From Anaerostipes hominis (ex Lee et al. 2021) (GTDB lineage: Bacteria; Bacillota; Clostridia; Lachnospirales; Lachnospiraceae), in contig NZ_NQOG01000004.1 in NCBI RefSeq assembly GCF_002270485.1, positions 62,001 to 126,000 of the forward strand: DNA of 64,000 bases, in the 5' to 3' direction. Positions 45,184 to 54,291 of the stretch are shown piece by piece. The notes beneath the pieces are model-generated. The model was not told where the DNA came from. It was given only the letters and a program-made list of their open reading frames with translations, and ran no database searches. Both the position numbers and the translations under genes were made by a program. How positions within the stretch are numbered: position 1 is the stretch's first letter; every line of letters begins with the position of its first letter.

Positions 45184-46254
45184 TTACAGGATCGTAGCTC
45201 CTAAAGCCACATAATCGCCGTCATAAAACACTACCGCCTGTCCCGGGGTCACTGCCCTCTGAGGTTCATCAAACAGGACTTTTATCCTGTCCTTTCCTGC
45301 CATGCTCACCGTGCATGAAGCTCCCCTGTGGTTATAGCGGACTTTAGCCTGTAATCTCATCCCGTCTTTAACAGAAGATACCGACATTAAATTCACCTGG
45401 TCTCCATAGAGGGTATCTGTCATCAGGTCCGCATTGCTCCCGATCACCACTTCATTTCTCTCTTTATTTATTCGCACAACGTATCCCGGCTGTTTCAGGG
45501 AAAGGCCCAATCCCCTCCTCTGTCCCACAGTATAACATACAATGCCCTTGTGGGTTCCGAGGATGTTCCCGTTCATGTCCACAAAATTGCCCGGCCGGAT
45601 CTTCTGTCCCGTGGTTTCTTCGATAAAGTCTCCATAGCTGCCGTCTACAAAACAGATGTCCTGGCTGTCCGGTTTGTGGGCCACCGGCAGATGTATCTTT
45701 TCTGCGATTTCCCTGATCTCATCTTTTGTATATTCACCCACGGGCATCAGCGTCTTGGACAGCTGGTTCTGGGTCAAATTATAAAGAGCATAGGTCTGAT
45801 CCTTCTCAGGAGTCGCCGAGCGCTTCAGCGTATATCTTCCGTTGGAAAGCTTTTCAATCCTGGCATAATGTCCGGTTGCGATATAATCGGCGCCGATATC
45901 CAGAGACCTTTTCAACAGGGATTCCCATTTGACATAGCGGTTGCATGCAATACAGGGATTCGGAGTTCTTCCATCCAGATATTCGTCTACGAAATAATCA
46001 ATGACATGTTCCTTGAAATCCTGTTTAAAATTCATGACATAATAAGGAATATCGAGCGCCTGGGCCACTCTCCTGGCATCATCCACAGCCGACAGGCCGC
46101 AGCACCCTCCGTTTTCTTCTAAAAGTGCCTGCTCCTCATCCTGCCAGATCTGCATGGTGACACCGATCACTTCATATCCCTGTTCTTTCAATAAATAGGC
46201 TGCCACGGAGGAATCCACCCCTCCTGACATGCCTACGACTACTTTCTCTTTCAC
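45184..46254 (-). CDS. mnmA: tRNA-specific 2-thiouridylase MnmA
   Basis: Thiolates U34 in the wobble position of Lys, Glu and Gln tRNAs, taking sulfur from a cysteine desulfurase. The PP-loop SGGVDSS is at 10-16. The catalytic cysteines are C101 in NPCIACN and C201 in SQDICFVDG. The length of 356 residues is normal. It lies 9 bases after iscU in an operon with the desulfurase gene, which fits the sulfur-relay role. Confidence 0.97.
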   Translation of the reverse strand: MKEKVVVGMSGGVDSSVAAYLLKEQGYEVIGVTMQIWQDEEQALLEENGGCCGLSAVDDARRVAQALDIPYYVMNFKQDFKEHVIDYFVDEYLDGRTPNPCIACNRYVKWESLLKRSLDIGADYIATGHYARIEKLSNGRYTLKRSATPEKDQTYALYNLTQNQLSKTLMPVGEYTKDEIREIAEKIHLPVAHKPDSQDICFVDGSYGDFIEETTGQKIRPGNFVDMNGNILGTHKGIVCYTVGQRRGLGLSLKQPGYVVRINKERNEVVIGSNADLMTDTLYGDQVNLMSVSSVKDGMRLQAKVRYNHRGASCTVSMAGKDRIKVLFDEPQRAVTPGQAVVFYDGDYVALGATIL

Positions 46255-46263
46255 GGATGCCTC

Positions 46264-46701
46264 CTAGTACTCTTCTTCCACTTCCTCTTCTCCGATATCG
46301 GATTTTGGTTTCTCAAGGCCTTCGATCTTAATGCCGTTCTTCTGTGCATAATCCCAGAGAGCCGCATGGATCGCTTCTTCTGCCAAAAGAGAACAGTGCA
46401 CTTTGACCGGTGGAAGACCATCGAGGGCTTCCATTACCGCCTTGTTTGTGACTTCCAGTGCTTCCTGCACGGATTTGCCTTTCACCAGTTCGGTTGCCAT
46501 GCTGCTGGTGGCAACCGCAGCTCCGCAGCCGAATGTCTTAAACTTCACATCCCGGATAATCTGGTCGTCATCAATGTCAAAATAGATGCGCATGATGTCT
46601 CCGCACTTGGCGTTTCCGACAGTACCTACGCCGCTGGCACCCTCAATCTCTCCTACATTTCTCGGATGCTCAAAATGATCCATAACTTTTTCACTATACA
46701 T
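46264..46701 (-). CDS. iscU: iron-sulfur cluster scaffold protein (NifU N-terminal/IscU type)
   Basis: Scaffold for assembling Fe-S clusters. The three ligand cysteines are C33 (AKCGD), C59 (FGCGAA) and C103 (VHCSLLAEEA). The 145 residues include an acidic C-terminal tail (EEEVEEEY). AGGAGG precedes the ATG. It follows the desulfurase gene by 51 bases. Confidence 0.96.
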   Translation of the reverse strand: MYSEKVMDHFEHPRNVGEIEGASGVGTVGNAKCGDIMRIYFDIDDDQIIRDVKFKTFGCGAAVATSSMATELVKGKSVQEALEVTNKAVMEALDGLPPVKVHCSLLAEEAIHAALWDYAQKNGIKIEGLEKPKSDIGEEEVEEEY

Positions 46702-46752
46702 AACAGTACCTCCTGTTTTTCTTCTAAATATAAATCGAGCAAATAAACCCGT

Positions 46753-47931
46753 TTAATGTTTCTTTACAAAATCTTCATACAGCGGAGACATTTTTCGCAG
46801 TTTATCTACGATCTCTTTCAATTTCTCCACAACAAAATCCATATCCTCTTTGGTCGTTTCCTCCCCCAGAGTCATCCTGAGAGATCCATGTGCGATCTCG
46901 TGAGGGAGTCCAATGGCTAACAGTACATGTGACGGGTCCAGTGAACCGGACGTGCAGGCTGATCCGCTGGAAGCACAGATCCCCGCCATATCAAGCATGA
47001 TCAAAAGGGATTCGCCCTCAATAAACTGAAAACTGATGTTGATATTGTTGGGAAGCCTTTTGTCTCTTCCTCCGTTTAACCGGCAATACGGGATCTCTGC
47101 CAGAATCCTGCGGACCGCGTAATCCCTCACCTCCTGCTCTTTGGCAGTTCTCTCCTCCATCGTCTCAAAAGCGATCTCGACAGCCTTTCCGAGTCCCACG
47201 ATACCTGTCACATTCTCTGTTCCGGCCCGGCGCTTACGCTCCTGCGCTCCTCCGTGGATAAACGAGCGAAGTTTCAGTCCTTTGCGGATATACATAAATC
47301 CAATGCCCTTAGGTCCGTTCAGCTTATGGCCGCTGGCACTCAGCATATCAATATTCATCTCATCTACATTGATCGGAACCTGTCCGTATGCCTGTACCGC
47401 ATCTGTGTGGAACAGAACTCCGTGTTCTTTTGCAATCTCTCCGATCTCCTTCACCGGCTGGATCGTTCCTATCTCATTGTTGGCAAACATGACAGTGATC
47501 AGAATCGTATCCGGGCGGATCGCCGCTTTTAACTGATCCAGCTTAATATATCCGTTCTCATCCACATCCAGATAGGTCACCTCATAACCGTTTCTCTCCA
47601 GATACTGGCAGGTGTGAAGAACCGCATGATGCTCGATCTTGCTTGTAATGATATGTTTTCCCTTTGAAGCATAGGCTTCGGCAGTCTCCTTAATGGCCCA
47701 GTTGTCCGCCTCAGATCCGCCGGCCGTAAAGTAAATATCCTGGCTCTGTGTGCCGAGGGATTCGGCAACCCTGTCCCTTACTTCGTTTACTGCCTTTTTT
47801 GCCTCAGAAGCCGGTGAATAGACGCTGGACGGATTCCAGAACTTCTCCGTAAAATATGGCATCATCGCTTCTACTACTTCCGGTCTCGCCGGTGTTGTTG
47901 CCGCATGGTCTAAATATATGATCTTTTCCAT
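46753..47931 (-). CDS. iscS: cysteine desulfurase (NifS/IscS type)
   Basis: PLP enzyme releasing sulfur from cysteine as a persulfide. IYLDHAATTPARPEVV opens the protein. The PLP lysine is K203 in SGHKLNGPKG, H101 stacks on the cofactor, and the persulfide cysteine is C326 in SSGSACTSGS. The 392 residues are typical. It supplies both IscU (clusters) and MnmA (tRNA thiolation) encoded just downstream, and follows the Rrf2 regulator by 8 bases. Confidence 0.97.
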   Translation of the reverse strand: MEKIIYLDHAATTPARPEVVEAMMPYFTEKFWNPSSVYSPASEAKKAVNEVRDRVAESLGTQSQDIYFTAGGSEADNWAIKETAEAYASKGKHIITSKIEHHAVLHTCQYLERNGYEVTYLDVDENGYIKLDQLKAAIRPDTILITVMFANNEIGTIQPVKEIGEIAKEHGVLFHTDAVQAYGQVPINVDEMNIDMLSASGHKLNGPKGIGFMYIRKGLKLRSFIHGGAQERKRRAGTENVTGIVGLGKAVEIAFETMEERTAKEQEVRDYAVRRILAEIPYCRLNGGRDKRLPNNINISFQFIEGESLLIMLDMAGICASSGSACTSGSLDPSHVLLAIGLPHEIAHGSLRMTLGEETTKEDMDFVVEKLKEIVDKLRKMSPLYEDFVKKH

Positions 47932-47939
47932 AACTTCTC

Positions 47940-48398
47940 CTATCTTTCACAATTTCGTTCCGCCGGTTTCCCCTGCTGAACAGCTCTTGCCTCGTCCGCC
48001 AGCTCATCTAAATAAATAGAATCCACTGTTTTAGCAATGCTGTCATTGATCCTCTTCCACACAGTTTTTGTCACGCAGTACTTAGAGCCGCTGCATGTTT
48101 CCTCTGTATCGGTAAGTTCTGTACAGTCTACCGGCGTCAGATCGCCTTCCAGTGCCCTCAGCACGTCTCCGACTGAAATATCTTCTGCATTTCCCGCCAG
48201 AACATATCCTCCCTGGGCTCCCCGGATGCTTTTTACAAGCCCCGCCTTCTTTAACTTGGAAAGAAGCTGTTCCAGGTATCGGATGGATATATCCTGCCGC
48301 TCTGATATCGCACTGACAGCCGCAGGTTCATTCTCCCCGAACACCGCAATATCTACGATCGCGCGAAGGCCGTATCTTCCTTTTGTTGATAATTTCAT
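47940..48398 (-). CDS. iscR: Rrf2 family regulator, IscR-like
   Basis: A 152-residue winged-helix regulator opening MKLSTKGRYGLRAIVDIA. Three cysteines at C92, C102 and C108 match the cluster-binding triad of IscR (spacing wider than in E. coli). It therefore probably senses Fe-S status and represses its own operon. The start at 48398 is chosen because GGAG lies 7 bases upstream; the longer reading to 48437 covers the operator and lacks a ribosome binding site. Confidence 0.92.
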   Translation of the reverse strand: MKLSTKGRYGLRAIVDIAVFGENEPAAVSAISERQDISIRYLEQLLSKLKKAGLVKSIRGAQGGYVLAGNAEDISVGDVLRALEGDLTPVDCTELTDTEETCSGSKYCVTKTVWKRINDSIAKTVDSIYLDELADEARAVQQGKPAERNCER

Positions 48399-48410
48399 CT
48401 CACCACTCCA

Positions 48411-48432
48411 ATCCCGACCAAAATAGTCGGAT
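48411..48432. promoter_or_regulatory. candidate IscR operator
   Basis: ATCC-GAC, 8 bases, GTCGGGAT is an imperfect palindrome between the promoter and the iscR start. Its position just downstream of the predicted transcript start suits autorepression by the Rrf2 protein. Confidence 0.5.
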
Positions 48433-48443
48433 ATCACACTGCT

Positions 48444-48472
48444 ATGTTATCACCTGGGACTTCCGATGTCAA
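48444..48472 (-). promoter_or_regulatory. sigma-A promoter for iscR-iscS-iscU-mnmA
   Basis: TTGACA, 17 bases, TAACAT leftward, start near 48437, directly before the candidate operator. Confidence 0.6.
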
Positions 48473-48483
48473 CACAATCCCAA

Positions 48484-48512
48484 TCATAACCGCGTATTTC
48501 TTGACATACAAT
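48484..48512 (+). promoter_or_regulatory. sigma-E-like promoter for spoVB
   Basis: The -10 CATACAAT matches the mother-cell sigma-E consensus, with TCATAAC 14 bases upstream as a fair -35. An embedded TTGACA has no partner -10 at vegetative spacing. Sigma-E control of spoVB is known in B. subtilis. Confidence 0.55.
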
Positions 48513-48538
48513 AGAACAATATCAATTGGGGAGTTCTT

Positions 48539-49837
48539 ATGAAAAAATCCAGCCCTTTTGTACAAGGTACATTAATTTTAACAGCCGCTAATATTTTTTC
48601 CAGATTTATTGGATTCTATAATAGAATATTTCTGGCTGGATTAATTGGTGCCCATCAGATGGGAGTCTATCAATTAATTTTTCCTATTTACCTGGTGGGT
48701 TTTGCCCTTTGCTTTCATGGATACGAGACTGCCCTGTCTCAGATCGTTGCCGCTCAGATGGCCAAAGGCCGTCCGGAAAACTGCAGAAAAATCTTGAAGA
48801 TCACTTTGGCCGTCACGATCCTGCTCTCTGTGATCTGTGCCTGTTTCTTTTATTTCTTTGCCGACGAGCTCTGCATGAAATTTCTCCACGAGAAAGACTG
48901 CATCCCCTGCCTCAAAGCCGCTGTTTTTGCCATGCCATTTGTAGGCGTAAAAGCATGTATCCACAGTTACCATATCGGTCTCGGCAAACCCGGCCTCCCG
49001 TCTGTCTCACTTTGTATCGAACAAGTGTCCCGGATACTGGGGATTTATGCGGTTTCTGTCACCTTCTTTTTAAAGCTTGAGACACCTGCGCTGATCGCGG
49101 TTCTCGGAATGGTCGCCGGAGAAATGGCTTCCTGCCTTTACACTGTCGTTTATCACCTTTTAAAGACAAAGCAGCAAAGCAGCGGACTGCCGGCGGCTTC
49201 CTCCAGAAAGCTTTTTGGCAGCCTGCTTTCCCTCAGCTTTCCGCTGACCTGCAACTCCCTCTCCATTACACTGCTGCAGAGTCTGGAAAATATTTTAATT
49301 CCGATGATGCTGACCAGGTTTTACTGCAATCAGCACTATTCGGTAGAAGTATATGGTATCCTGACAGGAATGGCGATTCCCTTTATCAACTTTCCGTCCA
49401 GCATCACCAACTCCATCTCTGTGATGCTTCTGCCGAAAGTATCAGCCGCGACAGCGGAACAGGATTACCGCACATTACACAGGGCCACCAAATACTCCCT
49501 TTCCTTTTGCTTTCTGCTGGGGATCGTAAGTTTCTTTTTATTTTTTACTCTGGGGCCATCTATCGGACTGATCGTATTCCACAGTAAAGAGGCCGGCATG
49601 TTCCTGAGGATGCTCTCCTTTTTGTGTCCGGTGCTCTATCTTTCCGGAACCCTGTCGAGTATCCTGAACGGTCTTGGGAAGACCAAAACCACGCTGTTTA
49701 ACAATTCGGTCTCCCTCCTGCTCAGGATCTCTTTTATCGTATTTGTGGTCCCAATGGTGGGGATCAACGGATATCTCTGGGGACTGATGGCAAGCACTCT
49801 TCTGGTGGTCATCATGCATTACCGGAAAATAAAATGA
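48539..49837 (+). CDS. spoVB: stage V sporulation protein B-like lipid II/polysaccharide exporter
   Basis: MOP/MATE-type flippase of 432 residues with about 12-14 membrane helices, opening FVQGTLILTAANIFSRFIGF, a SpoVB hallmark. SpoVB is required for spore cortex synthesis, probably exporting lipid-linked cortex precursor. It is shorter than B. subtilis SpoVB (about 520). GGGGAG precedes the ATG. The upstream sigma-E-like promoter supports the sporulation role over the alternative of a general polysaccharide exporter. Confidence 0.85.
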   Translation: MKKSSPFVQGTLILTAANIFSRFIGFYNRIFLAGLIGAHQMGVYQLIFPIYLVGFALCFHGYETALSQIVAAQMAKGRPENCRKILKITLAVTILLSVICACFFYFFADELCMKFLHEKDCIPCLKAAVFAMPFVGVKACIHSYHIGLGKPGLPSVSLCIEQVSRILGIYAVSVTFFLKLETPALIAVLGMVAGEMASCLYTVVYHLLKTKQQSSGLPAASSRKLFGSLLSLSFPLTCNSLSITLLQSLENILIPMMLTRFYCNQHYSVEVYGILTGMAIPFINFPSSITNSISVMLLPKVSAATAEQDYRTLHRATKYSLSFCFLLGIVSFFLFFTLGPSIGLIVFHSKEAGMFLRMLSFLCPVLYLSGTLSSILNGLGKTKTTLFNNSVSLLLRISFIVFVVPMVGINGYLWGLMASTLLVVIMHYRKIK

Positions 49838-49966
49838 ACTCCATACAGCTCCGGGCTTTTTAAAGCGCACAAAAAAGGAAGCTCTTTTTTTCTAACACCT
49901 GATAAGGAAGTAATTTAGGAAGTATTAACTGTACTGAATCATCTGGCATTGCAAAGGCACCGTGAA

Positions 49967-50010
49967 AAAAATCCGATGAATCGAAAGAAATTCGTATTCA
50001 TCGGATTTTT
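49967..50010. terminator. strong hairpin terminator between spoVB and the surface protein gene
   Basis: A perfect 15-bp stem AAAAATCCGATGAAT/ATTCATCGGATTTTT with an inner CG pair. T or A runs on both sides let it work in both directions. The rest of the 260-base gap (49838-50100) shows a second weak T-rich hairpin near 49855-49900 and no gene. Confidence 0.8.
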
Positions 50011-50100
50011 GCTATCAATTATTTGCTCCGTTTTGATACTTTCAAAGCCTCCGCCCTTTCAGTCGGGATTGCGTTTTAACGCATATGCGGCTTACATGTT

Positions 50101-53100
50101 TTAACGTTTTCTTTTCAGCTTCAGCGCCAGTACTGCGCCGCCGGATACAATCAGCAGAGCAACCCATATGAAGATATTGCTGGTATCACCTGTCTGCGGA
50201 GAGTCTGTATCCGCTTTAGACAGCTTGTCGTTATCTCCGGAGGTTTCAGTACCGCCGGTTGCCGGAATTTCAACAGCCGCTTTCTCATAGCCGCAAACAG
50301 AGCATTCCTCATGCTTGATGCCCTTGCCGGTAGCCGTAGCTTCCTTATCGATAGCCCACTGGAATGTGTGAGCCGCTGCAGTATTTTTTTCACCACAGCC
50401 TGTGCATTCCTTCCAATGACTATTTTTATCATTCTTCCACTCATTTTCCCAGTTGTGCGATAATACCACTGACTTACCTTTTACCGCGTTATAATGAGCT
50501 ATATCTTTCGGAGTAAATGTCCATCCGTACGCAGTTCCGCATGCCACAATCTGACTTGCATTATCCCAAGCGAACGTACCCTCAACTTCAGCGCCTAGTG
50601 CATTTTTCATCGTGCCTGACAGGGTAACTTCCGACAGAGCCACACCGCTGTTCACGGTGTTAACGGTGGGACTACCGGTGGGATTACCTTTCACGATGCT
50701 GTATCGGCGGGAAGCGTAGCAGTATGTCTTGGTATCCGGGTTGTATCCGTTCACAACGAAGGAATATACCCCCGGTTCTGTCGGAGCAATTTTTCTGATC
50801 TCCTCCGCAGTCAGTTCACTGCTCTTTTTATTATACAAGTGTGTTCCGGTAAAGAAGCTTCCCTCATCTACCGCATGGAAATGAACGGTAAACTCCGTAA
50901 TGCTGTTTTGGCTATTTTTACCTTGTGTATATAATGTGGTCAGATTCCGTTCTGTCGGAACGATACCTTTTCCGCTGTACTCATACTCTTGACGGTCTTC
51001 AAAGCTCTTCAGAGGTTCTTTATCCCCTTTCAGATACATATCTACTTCGGTCAGTCCTTCTTCATGACAGTTAACATAAAGTACTATTGTATCTTTCGGC
51101 TTCCAATTTGTACCTACGGTGCAGAACCGGTAGTTCGGATTTTTCAGTTTCATTTCAACTCGGATACTGTGTGGATTTCCGTTTGCATCTTTCGTCGGGT
51201 GTATCGGCAATGTATCTGTCATAATGATATTGCCACTGACATCGTTTATATAGGTATATTCCACATCTCCATATTTTCCCATGCCTGGGGTTAGGTAGAT
51301 TGGTCGTCTAGAAGTATCTGCTTCATAAGTGCCGTTTGGACCTTTTTTTGTCGGATAAAACCCTAGCAGCTCGCTGATTTTTGGCGCTGTGCCGTCTGCA
51401 TTCAAGGCATATTCAATGTACGGGAGGCCATCCTTGTTAGTTTCGTTCGGTGTCCCGTAGATGATTGATAACGGTGTGACTGTAGCCTTAGCGCTAATAA
51501 AGGCTTTTTCAGTATTATTGATAACAATATAGCAAGTTATAGTTGCTTCGCCAGTTCCTTTAACGACTAAATTATTATCTTTAACAGATAAAACATCTTC
51601 ATTACTGCTGCGATATTTTACCATATCGCCACTTGGAAGCTTTTTCGCATTAAAGAGTTTCAACAATGAAATGTCTGTTCCATATTCAACGGTTGCTTTA
51701 TTGTGTTTTTGCAATGCATATTTGCTATCTGATACTTCAGAAAAATCCGTTGAAGGAAATCCATTGTATTGAATATAAAAACTATTTGTTGAACTTTTAA
51801 TGTTTTGATTTGAGCAAATTCCCCCTACTGTTGCGTTTTGAGTTTCATTGCAAATTATTTCCACATCGGCAAACGTATTAGAAATTTCTGTTGATGCTAC
51901 ACCCGATCCGCAAACGCTGCCAAGTTTTAAGCTGGTCGGGGGGGTTTCAATTTTTGTAGTATCTATTTTAACATTGGATGCCAGGCAGTTTTCAATCTTT
52001 CCTGTAACATTAGCGCCCGAGCCTGCCCAGAGACCACCAGCAGTTTTATTGTTTGCAGTATTTCCAATCAGTGCTATATTCGTGTTTAATACTGCGTTAT
52101 TTTTGAGGTTTACAGATATAGTGCCACCGTAGACAGTACCCTCAATGCCACCGGCATTTAATGTAGCATTGATTTGACAATCTGATACAATGCAATTTTC
52201 GATGAAGCTTTCCCAAGTACCGGCATAGTTACCCCCACTAATACCGCCTACACTTTCAGTTCCATTAATTTCACAATTAGTCACTGTACAATTCTTGATG
52301 GAACTTCCATATTGCATTCCGCAAACACCACCGGCCCCACGGCTTTCAGCAGTAATTTTACTGTCAGAAACTGAGCAATTTAGGATCTGTGCATTGGTAT
52401 CTGCGTTGCCGCAAATTAACCCAGCTTTATCACCATTATTGTTGCTGCTATCTGGAGTTTTAATTGCTTTAACAGTAGTATTTTTCACCACGCAGTTCTC
52501 AACTATTCCGCCACTAAGCCAGGCAGTAATAGAACCCACATGCCCTCTTACTGCATAAAACCGACAGCCATCAATGGTTACATTAGAAATTGTTCCATGG
52601 AGTGCACCAGTAACGCCTCCTGTTGTTCTTCCATCCATCTTGCCTGATACAACTGTATAATTTTCATTAAAAATACAATTTTTGAGTGTGAAATTTTTTG
52701 CCACACCATCTCTCTGTGTATTATTGGCTCCAATTTTCCCGAATAGCCCTACGGAAGTAGTCTGATTTCCGGTTCTAATATTGCAAATTGAATGTCCATC
52801 TCCATCAAAAACGCCAGAAAAATAGTGGGCTAAAGAAGTAGCCTGGGCTGATTCCTTACCTATTGCAATCCATCCGGCTCCATCATTATAAAAAGCGCCG
52901 TTTTCTTCAAAATCGGAGTCATTAAAAACGATATCGTTTGCAAGTTTAAAGTAGCCAGTTATTGATGTTTTTCCATTTTCAGTGTGAGTATGTGTTCTAA
53001 TTTTATCTAAATCAGCAGGTGTTGAAATTAAATGTGGTTTATCCTGCGAACAATCGACACACTCCTCCCATGAACTGTTATCCGAGAGCTTTGATGCCCT

Positions 53101-53217
53101 GGTCATCATATCCGCTGCTTTATCCCCTTCCGCAAAAACTGTAGCAGGAAACATAGTCAGCAAAATTGTGATCGCCAGCATAAGCGCCAGCAACTCACTT
53201 TGCTTTGCTCGTTTCAT
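50101..53217 (-). CDS. large sortase-anchored surface protein with beta-helix (GLUG-like) repeats
   Basis: A 1038-residue secreted protein. The signal peptide spans residues 1-29 (ending ATVFA). Residues about 100-480 are repeats of the type ENCxVxNxxI with Asn/Ser/Gly ladders (GLFGKIG, GGVTGALHG, GGISGGNYAG), which indicates a right-handed beta-helix or GLUG-type array. Ig-like or YDG-type modules and a CxxC-rich piece (WKECTGCGEKN, EECSVCGYEK) follow. The C-terminus has SPQTGD, a hydrophobic helix and KLKRKR, a sorting signal of the (S/N)PxTG kind. No sortase gene is in the window. An adhesin or carbohydrate-binding role is likely but unproved. Confidence 0.85.
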   Translation of the reverse strand: MKRAKQSELLALMLAITILLTMFPATVFAEGDKAADMMTRASKLSDNSSWEECVDCSQDKPHLISTPADLDKIRTHTHTENGKTSITGYFKLANDIVFNDSDFEENGAFYNDGAGWIAIGKESAQATSLAHYFSGVFDGDGHSICNIRTGNQTTSVGLFGKIGANNTQRDGVAKNFTLKNCIFNENYTVVSGKMDGRTTGGVTGALHGTISNVTIDGCRFYAVRGHVGSITAWLSGGIVENCVVKNTTVKAIKTPDSSNNNGDKAGLICGNADTNAQILNCSVSDSKITAESRGAGGVCGMQYGSSIKNCTVTNCEINGTESVGGISGGNYAGTWESFIENCIVSDCQINATLNAGGIEGTVYGGTISVNLKNNAVLNTNIALIGNTANNKTAGGLWAGSGANVTGKIENCLASNVKIDTTKIETPPTSLKLGSVCGSGVASTEISNTFADVEIICNETQNATVGGICSNQNIKSSTNSFYIQYNGFPSTDFSEVSDSKYALQKHNKATVEYGTDISLLKLFNAKKLPSGDMVKYRSSNEDVLSVKDNNLVVKGTGEATITCYIVINNTEKAFISAKATVTPLSIIYGTPNETNKDGLPYIEYALNADGTAPKISELLGFYPTKKGPNGTYEADTSRRPIYLTPGMGKYGDVEYTYINDVSGNIIMTDTLPIHPTKDANGNPHSIRVEMKLKNPNYRFCTVGTNWKPKDTIVLYVNCHEEGLTEVDMYLKGDKEPLKSFEDRQEYEYSGKGIVPTERNLTTLYTQGKNSQNSITEFTVHFHAVDEGSFFTGTHLYNKKSSELTAEEIRKIAPTEPGVYSFVVNGYNPDTKTYCYASRRYSIVKGNPTGSPTVNTVNSGVALSEVTLSGTMKNALGAEVEGTFAWDNASQIVACGTAYGWTFTPKDIAHYNAVKGKSVVLSHNWENEWKNDKNSHWKECTGCGEKNTAAAHTFQWAIDKEATATGKGIKHEECSVCGYEKAAVEIPATGGTETSGDNDKLSKADTDSPQTGDTSNIFIWVALLIVSGGAVLALKLKRKR

Positions 53218-53334
53218 AATTGACCTTTCCTTTCTTCAAAAATATTTATAAACCTTTTTATTCTTGTTTTTGCTTATACGTAGTGTACGTGTAGCATAGA
53301 AATCGCATTTTTCAATGCTTTTAGGGAAATTCAC

Positions 53335-54291
53335 TTACCGTTCTTCCCGGAAATAGTTTGTCCCGCAGGATGCCGGCTGATTATTTTCTTTTGACTGCCT
53401 GACAGAGGAAATTACAAGTACAAGCGCCGTGATCACGAATGGGAGCATATCATAAAATGCATTCGGTATACTGATGATGCTCTTCGGCACATAGTATTTC
53501 AAAACGCTGAAACAGCCGAAAGCCAGAGATCCATAGATCGCTTTTACCGGACTCCACGATGCAAAGATAACTAGTGCAACAGAGATCCACCCCAATCCAT
53601 TGACACAGTTGCTGATCCATACACCTCCGCAGATAATCATAGCAGAATAGGCTCCTCCGATACCGCAGATCCCTCCGCCGATCAGTACATTGATATACTT
53701 TGCACGGATAACCCTGATTCCGGCTGCATCGGCAGCACCAGGATTTTCTCCCACTGCCCGGACATTGAGCCCGGTTTTTGTTTTCTGCAGATAGTACCAG
53801 CAGATCACAGCTGTCACAATACCGATATATACAAAGATATTGTAGGAAAACAGCAGTTTCCCCAACACCGGGATATCACTCAGCACAGGGATATGCAGAT
53901 TTGCAATCTGTGCAGAAATGTGTTCCGGAAGTTTTAATGACTGAGTGGCAGAATGATTCAGCATATATTCGCCGATAAAATTTGCAAGTCCCACGCCAAA
54001 AATAGTCAATGTAAGCCCCGTTACATTCTGATCCGCCATAAACGTAATCGTCAGGACCGCATAGATCAGTGCCGCCGCCACCCCGGCAGCGAACGCAGCC
54101 AGAAGAGCAAGCACAACATTATCCGTCTGATACCCGACCATAAATCCTGCACATGCACCTATCGACATCATACCTTCTACACCCAGATTCAGATGTCCGA
54201 CCTTTTCGTTCATGATCTCACCGACAGTGCCAAACAGCAGAGGCGTGCCGGCCAGCACTGCTGCCACAAACAAATTCAATACCGTACTCAT
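53335..54291 (-). CDS. nupQ: nucleoside-type ABC transporter permease (BMP family, NupQ-like)
   Basis: Second permease of a BMP-type importer, 318 residues and about 8-9 helices. Family sequence: VGEIMNEKVGHLNLGVEGMM near the start and NPGAADAAGIRVIRAKYINV in the middle. Its start overlaps the preceding permease stop (ATGA). It is the last gene of the transporter operon. A short GCATT/AATGC hairpin after the stop (about 53310) may be a weak terminator; the remaining 117-base gap to the surface protein gene shows only its leader. Confidence 0.9.
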   Translation of the reverse strand: MSTVLNLFVAAVLAGTPLLFGTVGEIMNEKVGHLNLGVEGMMSIGACAGFMVGYQTDNVVLALLAAFAAGVAAALIYAVLTITFMADQNVTGLTLTIFGVGLANFIGEYMLNHSATQSLKLPEHISAQIANLHIPVLSDIPVLGKLLFSYNIFVYIGIVTAVICWYYLQKTKTGLNVRAVGENPGAADAAGIRVIRAKYINVLIGGGICGIGGAYSAMIICGGVWISNCVNGLGWISVALVIFASWSPVKAIYGSLAFGCFSVLKYYVPKSIISIPNAFYDMLPFVITALVLVISSVRQSKENNQPASCGTNYFREER

